NCBI RefSeq assembly: GCF_954871325.1
Contig: NC_088778.1
Span: forward strand, 16,953,666 to 17,017,665
DNA: 64,000 nucleotides
From: Gordionus sp. m RMFG-2023
Taxonomy: Eukaryota > Nematomorpha > Gordioida > Chordodea > Parachordodidae
Direction of reading: 5' to 3'
Positions 59,372 through 64,000 of the stretch are shown here, one piece after another. Numbering within the stretch: the first letter of the stretch is position 1; the number at the start of each line of letters is the position of its first letter. Both the position numbers and the translations under genes were made by a program. The notes beneath the pieces are model-generated. The model saw nothing but the letters and a program-made list of their open reading frames with translations. It made no database searches and had not been told where the DNA came from.

Positions 59372-61224
59372 AAAAAATTATAAAGTTTATTAAATAATAT
59401 GGCGTGAAGGATCACGAAAAACATATGTGCTTTTGATGGCGTGATAGATCATGAGGAGATAAAATAAATAATTTATGGCGAGAAAGGTCATTAAAGCACT
59501 AAAATGTATTCTATGACGAGATCGAATATGGGACACCAAATTAATGCTTTTATTGGGGATAAAAACTATGAGGAGACAAAGATTTACATAGTTTCGATAT
59601 CTGTCGATTGACCCTCGCATTATGGCAATTAAATCTTGGTAAATTATATTCTTATTTATTTATAATTTTATTGAATAAACAAAAACAATATAGCAAGGTT
59701 TATAGGGCTTAATGGGGAATTTTTTAAATATATATGACGCCTACTAAATATTTAAATATATTGTAACCTGCCCGTAATATACCTCTATAATTATTTGATT
59801 GATTTAATATTAGATTCAAAGTTTAATTTATAATAATTTGAGATAATTTGTTAGGTATCAAGATATTAATATAATTATATATAAGATTACAGATGATAAT
59901 ATTTATATTTTCCATGATGAGAAATGTGATGAAGGCACGATATATATGTCCATACCGATAAAAGTCATAGGGACATAAAATAAGTGATTTGAATGTGAAA
60001 AAAATTATGAGGGGAAAAAGGCCACCGTAGATAGTTATGTAGCACTGATAAATTAATATGGTACTAACGATGATGGTAAATTAATTTTTTGTATTATATT
60101 TATTTTTCTTTATAAATATATTATATAATATATAATATGAATATAGTGAGATTTATTATGATCGAAGATTAGAGGTCTTCATTGAGATAATTTCTAAATA
60201 AAATCGGCTACCACGTCTTTTGTTTTAAAAATTTGCTCATTAAAAAATTGTCCTACCAATTTATATATGTTCTAATTTTGAATAATATGACTTGACCCGC
60301 TCACCGAATTAAATTTATTTTAACATTTCTGTTATCTCTATATAATTGAATTAATGTTAAATGCAAAATATATTTGTAAAATATTTTAATAATTTGAGAT
60401 AATTTTTCAGGTTTATAGGTATTAATTTATATTAAAATACACATAGTGTACAAGATAAATAAGAGGGGAATTAATAAATTTAGAAATATTGAGATTCTTT
60501 TAGCCATGGCATACCACTCACTAATTTTATTTTAAAAATATGACATTTTAATATGTTATTAGAATGATCGACAAAGAATATTAGAGGGAATTGATATATG
60601 AATCTAAGCGTAATTCGGATCTACCTACCCGAGCTTCGAATAAGACAAAAGGATTTATGGTATAACTTATTTTCATTTTAAAATTATGACACAAAATATA
60701 TATTTTATAAAATGCATTCATAAAAGCCTCGTATGAAAATTTCGTATGGAGTTAAAAAGGTTCCCAGCATGATGATCAAAACAACTTATTAAATATTTTA
60801 CTATTTTAGTTATGTAATTTTTTGAAAATTAATGAATGTATATTTTGTAAATTTATGAACTAAATTAATTATTTATAATAAATATATATATTTAAAAAAT
60901 AATGGGTCAATAATTATGTTATTTTCTAAATATATATTTACATTTTTTTTATTCTTATATGTTGAAATTGTAAAATAAATAACCTAATTAATATCTAAAT
61001 AGTCTTTTTTTTTTGATATATAGAGAGGATTATGTCTATAAATGATCAAAATTGTAGTCAATTTTATAAATATAATAAGAATAAAATGATATATTATAAT
61101 AGGTGTTAATGTTTAAATTTTGTTTTCAAGGAAATATAGTGTAAATGTATGGTAAAATAGTTGATAAAATCTAATTTGATTGCCGAAGTTTATTTATTAT
61201 CATCATTTTGTTTATATCACAGTT
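59372..61224. other. 3' flank of the OTU-MULE gene, motif-rich then AT-rich
   Basis: Between 59395 and 59600 the words atggcgtgaaggatcacg, tggcgtgatagatcatgagg, tggcgagaaaggtcat and tatgacgagatcg recur, variants of one motif also found after the PHD-OTU gene at 47783-47824. Fainter copies appear at 59920-60010. No TIR matching a left partner was found. The rest is AT-rich without a recognised gene. Confidence 0.55.
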
Positions 61225-64000
61225 AAGTTATCATAATATAACGTTAATTACGGCAATTCTTAGTTTAGTTATTTTAATTTTACCTTATATAAGGCAATTC
61301 GTAGTTTAGTTATTTTAATTTAACATTAAATACCGCAATTCGTAGTTTATTCATTATAATAAACCATTATATAAGGCACTTCGTCGTTTACTAATTTTAA
61401 TATATCATTAAATACGGCAATTCGCAGTTTAGTCATTTTATTTTAACATTAAATACGGCAATTCGCAGTTTAGTCATATTAATTTAACATCATATACTGT
61501 TTAGAAAATTTAATTTAACATTATATACGGCTATTAGTAGTTTAGTCATTATAATTAACAACCACAATTCGTAGTTTAGTCATTATAATTTAACATTAAA
61601 AATCGCAATTAGTAGTTTAGTCATTATAATTTAACATTATATAACGGCAATTCACGGTTTAGTCATTTTATTTTAACATCATATACTGTTTAGACATTTT
61701 AATTTAACATTAAATACGGCAATTCGTAATTTACTTAATTTAATTTAACATTATAAACCGCAATTCGTAGTTTAGTCATTTTAATTTAACATAATATACT
61801 GTTTAGAAAATTTAATTTAACATTAATTACGGCAATGCGTAGTTTAGTCATTTTAATTTAACATTAAATATGGCAATTCGTAGTTTACTCATTATAATTT
61901 AACATCAACAACCGCAATTCGTAGTTTAGTCATTATAATTAAACATTAAATACGGCAATTGGCAGTTTAGTCATTTTAATTTAACATCATATACTGTTTA
62001 GAAAATATAATTTAACATTAATTACGGCAATTCGTAGTTTAGTCATTTTAATTTAACATTATATACGGCAATTCGCAGTTTAATCATTTTAATTTAACAT
62101 CATATACTGTTTAGAAAATTTAATTTAACATTATATACGGCAATTCGTAGTTTAGTCATTATAATTTAACATTAACAATCGCAATTAGTAGTTTAGTGTA
62201 TATAATTAAACATTATATAACGGCAATTCGCAGTTTAGTCATTTTATTTTAACATCATATACTGTTTAGACATTTTAATTTAACATTAAATACGGCAATT
62301 CGTAGTTTACTTAATTTAATTTAACATTATAAACCGCAATTCGTAGATTAGTCATTTTAATTTAACATAATATACTGTTTAGAAAATTTAATTTAACATT
62401 AATTACGGCAATGCGTAGTTTAGTCATTTTAATTTAACATTAAATATGGCAATTCGTAGTTTACTCATTATAATTTAACATCAACAACCGCAATTCGTAG
62501 TTTAGTCATTATAATTAAACATTAAATACGGCAATTGGCAGTTTAGTCATTTTAATTTAACATCATATACTGTTTAGAAAATATAATTTAACATTAATTA
62601 AGGCAATTAGTAGTTTAGTCATCTTAATTTAACATTATATAACGGCAATTCGCAGTTTAGTCATTATAATTAAACATTAAATACTGTTTAGAAAATTTAA
62701 CATTAATTACGGCAATTCGTAGTTTAGTCATTTTAATTTAACATTAAATATGGCAATTCGTAGTTTACTAATTATAATTTAACATTAACAACCGCAATTC
62801 GTAGTTTAGTCATTTTTATTTAACATATAATACGGCAATTCGCAGTTTAGTCATTTTAATTTAACATCATATACTGTTTAGAAAATTTAATTTAACATTA
62901 ATTACGGCAATTCGTAGTTTAGTCATTTTAATTTAACATTATATAACGGCAATTCGCAGTTCAGTCATTATAATTAAACATTAAGTACTGTTTAGAAAAT
63001 TTAACATTAATATACGGCAATTCGTAGTTTAGTCATTTTAAGTTTAACATTAAATATGGCAATTACGTAGTTTAGTCACTTATATTTTAAGATTAGACAA
63101 CGGCAATTCGTAGTTTAGTCACTTTATATTTAACATATAAATACGGCAATTCGCAGTTTAGTCATTTTAATTTAACATCATATACTGTTTAGAAAATTTA
63201 ATTTAACATTAATTACGGCAATTCGCAGTTTAGTCATTTTAATTTAACATTAAATACGGCAATTCGTATTTTACTTAATTTAATTTAACATTATAAACCG
63301 CAATTCGTAGTTTAGTCATTTTAATTTAACATAATATACTGTTTAGAAAATTTAATTTAACATTAATTACGGCAATTCGTAGTTTAGTCATTTTAATTTA
63401 ACATTATATAATGGCAATTCGCAGTTTAGTCATTTTAATTTAACATAAAATACGGCAATTCGTAGTTTAGTCACTTTATTTTAATATTAAATACGGCAAT
63501 TCGTAGTTTAGTCTCTTTATTTTAAGATTAGATACGGCAATTAGTAGTTTAGTCACTTTATTTTAACATTAAATACGGCAATTCGTAGTTTAGTCATTTT
63601 AATTTAACATTATATACGGCAATTCGCAGTTTAGTCATTTTAATTTAACATTATATACGGCAATTCGCAGTTTAGTCATTTTAATTTAACATCATATACT
63701 GTTTAGAAAATTTAATTTAACATTATATACGGCAATTCGTAGTTTAGTCATTATAATTTAACATTAACAATCGCAATTAGTAGTTTAGTGTATATAATTA
63801 AACATTATATAACGGCAATTCGCAGTTTAGTCATTTTATTTTAACATCATATACTGTTTAGACAATTTAATTTAACATTAAATACGGTAATTCGTAGTTT
63901 ACTTAATTTAATTTAAGATTATAAACCGCAATTCGTAGTTTAGTCATTATAATTTAACATTAAATATGGCAATTCGTAGTTTAGTCAATTTAATTTAACA
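61225..64000. repeat. 41-bp satellite array with higher-order structure, continues past the window
   Basis: The basic unit reads cggcaattcgtagtttagtc followed by about 21 AT bases (attttaatttaacattaaata), 41 bp in all. A 72-bp form adds a shortened unit that begins ctgtttagaaaattt. Variant blocks repeat in order: ggcaatgcg recurs at 61831 and 62407 (576 bp apart) with nearly identical surroundings, and gtttagtgta recurs at 62191 and 63783 (1592 bp apart). No coding capacity. The array reaches the last base. Confidence 0.93.

Noticed and set aside
61225-64000. CRISPR-like look of regularly spaced repeats
   Set aside because: The spacers are not unique but part of a continuous 41-bp unit, and the genome is eukaryotic. 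This is a satellite.

Overview
The window is strongly AT-rich eukaryotic DNA. It has short GT...AG introns, no operons, and an interstitial TTAGGG tract. It holds one clear single-copy host gene, the autophagy gene ATG101, in a landscape made almost entirely of transposable elements. The gene set and the mix of hAT, MULE, piggyBac, Ty3 and LINE elements suit an early-diverging, transposon-rich fungus such as an arbuscular mycorrhizal fungus (Glomeromycotina). That placement is inference; nothing here names a species.

Left part (1-13141). The possible tail of a host gene (1-57) is followed by a decayed hAT element (401-2252) about 0.4 kb upstream of an intact eight-exon ATG101 (2673-3605). A run of small DNA transposons follows, most with readable target-site duplications (TSDs): hAT MITEs at 4190-4766, 5122-5517 and 6478-7057, a piggyBac-type MITE at 5745-6332, and decayed hAT elements at 7067-8224 and 8800-11101, the last with another hAT MITE inside.

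Middle (13142-40619). A single decayed hAT of about 3 kb has been swollen to 27.5 kb by nested insertions. One Ty3-type LTR element (13493-25042) carries a LINE with an open 1117-codon frame inside its left LTR. A second hAT-like element X (27551-40404) holds an inverted smaller relative of itself (31379-33297) and another Ty3-type element (34272-39979), which in turn holds a 572-bp hAT MITE. The Ty3-type elements are broken fossils.

Right part (40620-64000). A piggyBac transposase relic is followed by short tandem repeats and a 3-kb inverted array. Next come a PHD-finger plus OTU-protease gene (46338-47625), a DNA transposon with terminal inverted repeats of about 650 bp (48504-50962), and a non-autonomous MULE with a 9-bp TSD (53619-55585) that contains a small foldback element built around a TTAGGG tract. 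The most interesting gene lies at 56018-59371: PHD finger, OTU cysteine protease and a MULE DDE transposase, with the two halves in overlapping frames next to an A AAA AAA heptamer. The window ends in a 41-bp satellite with higher-order structure that runs off the edge.

The genes do not form a pathway. ATG101 is housekeeping autophagy; the rest is the machinery and debris of mobile elements. All boundaries were read by eye.
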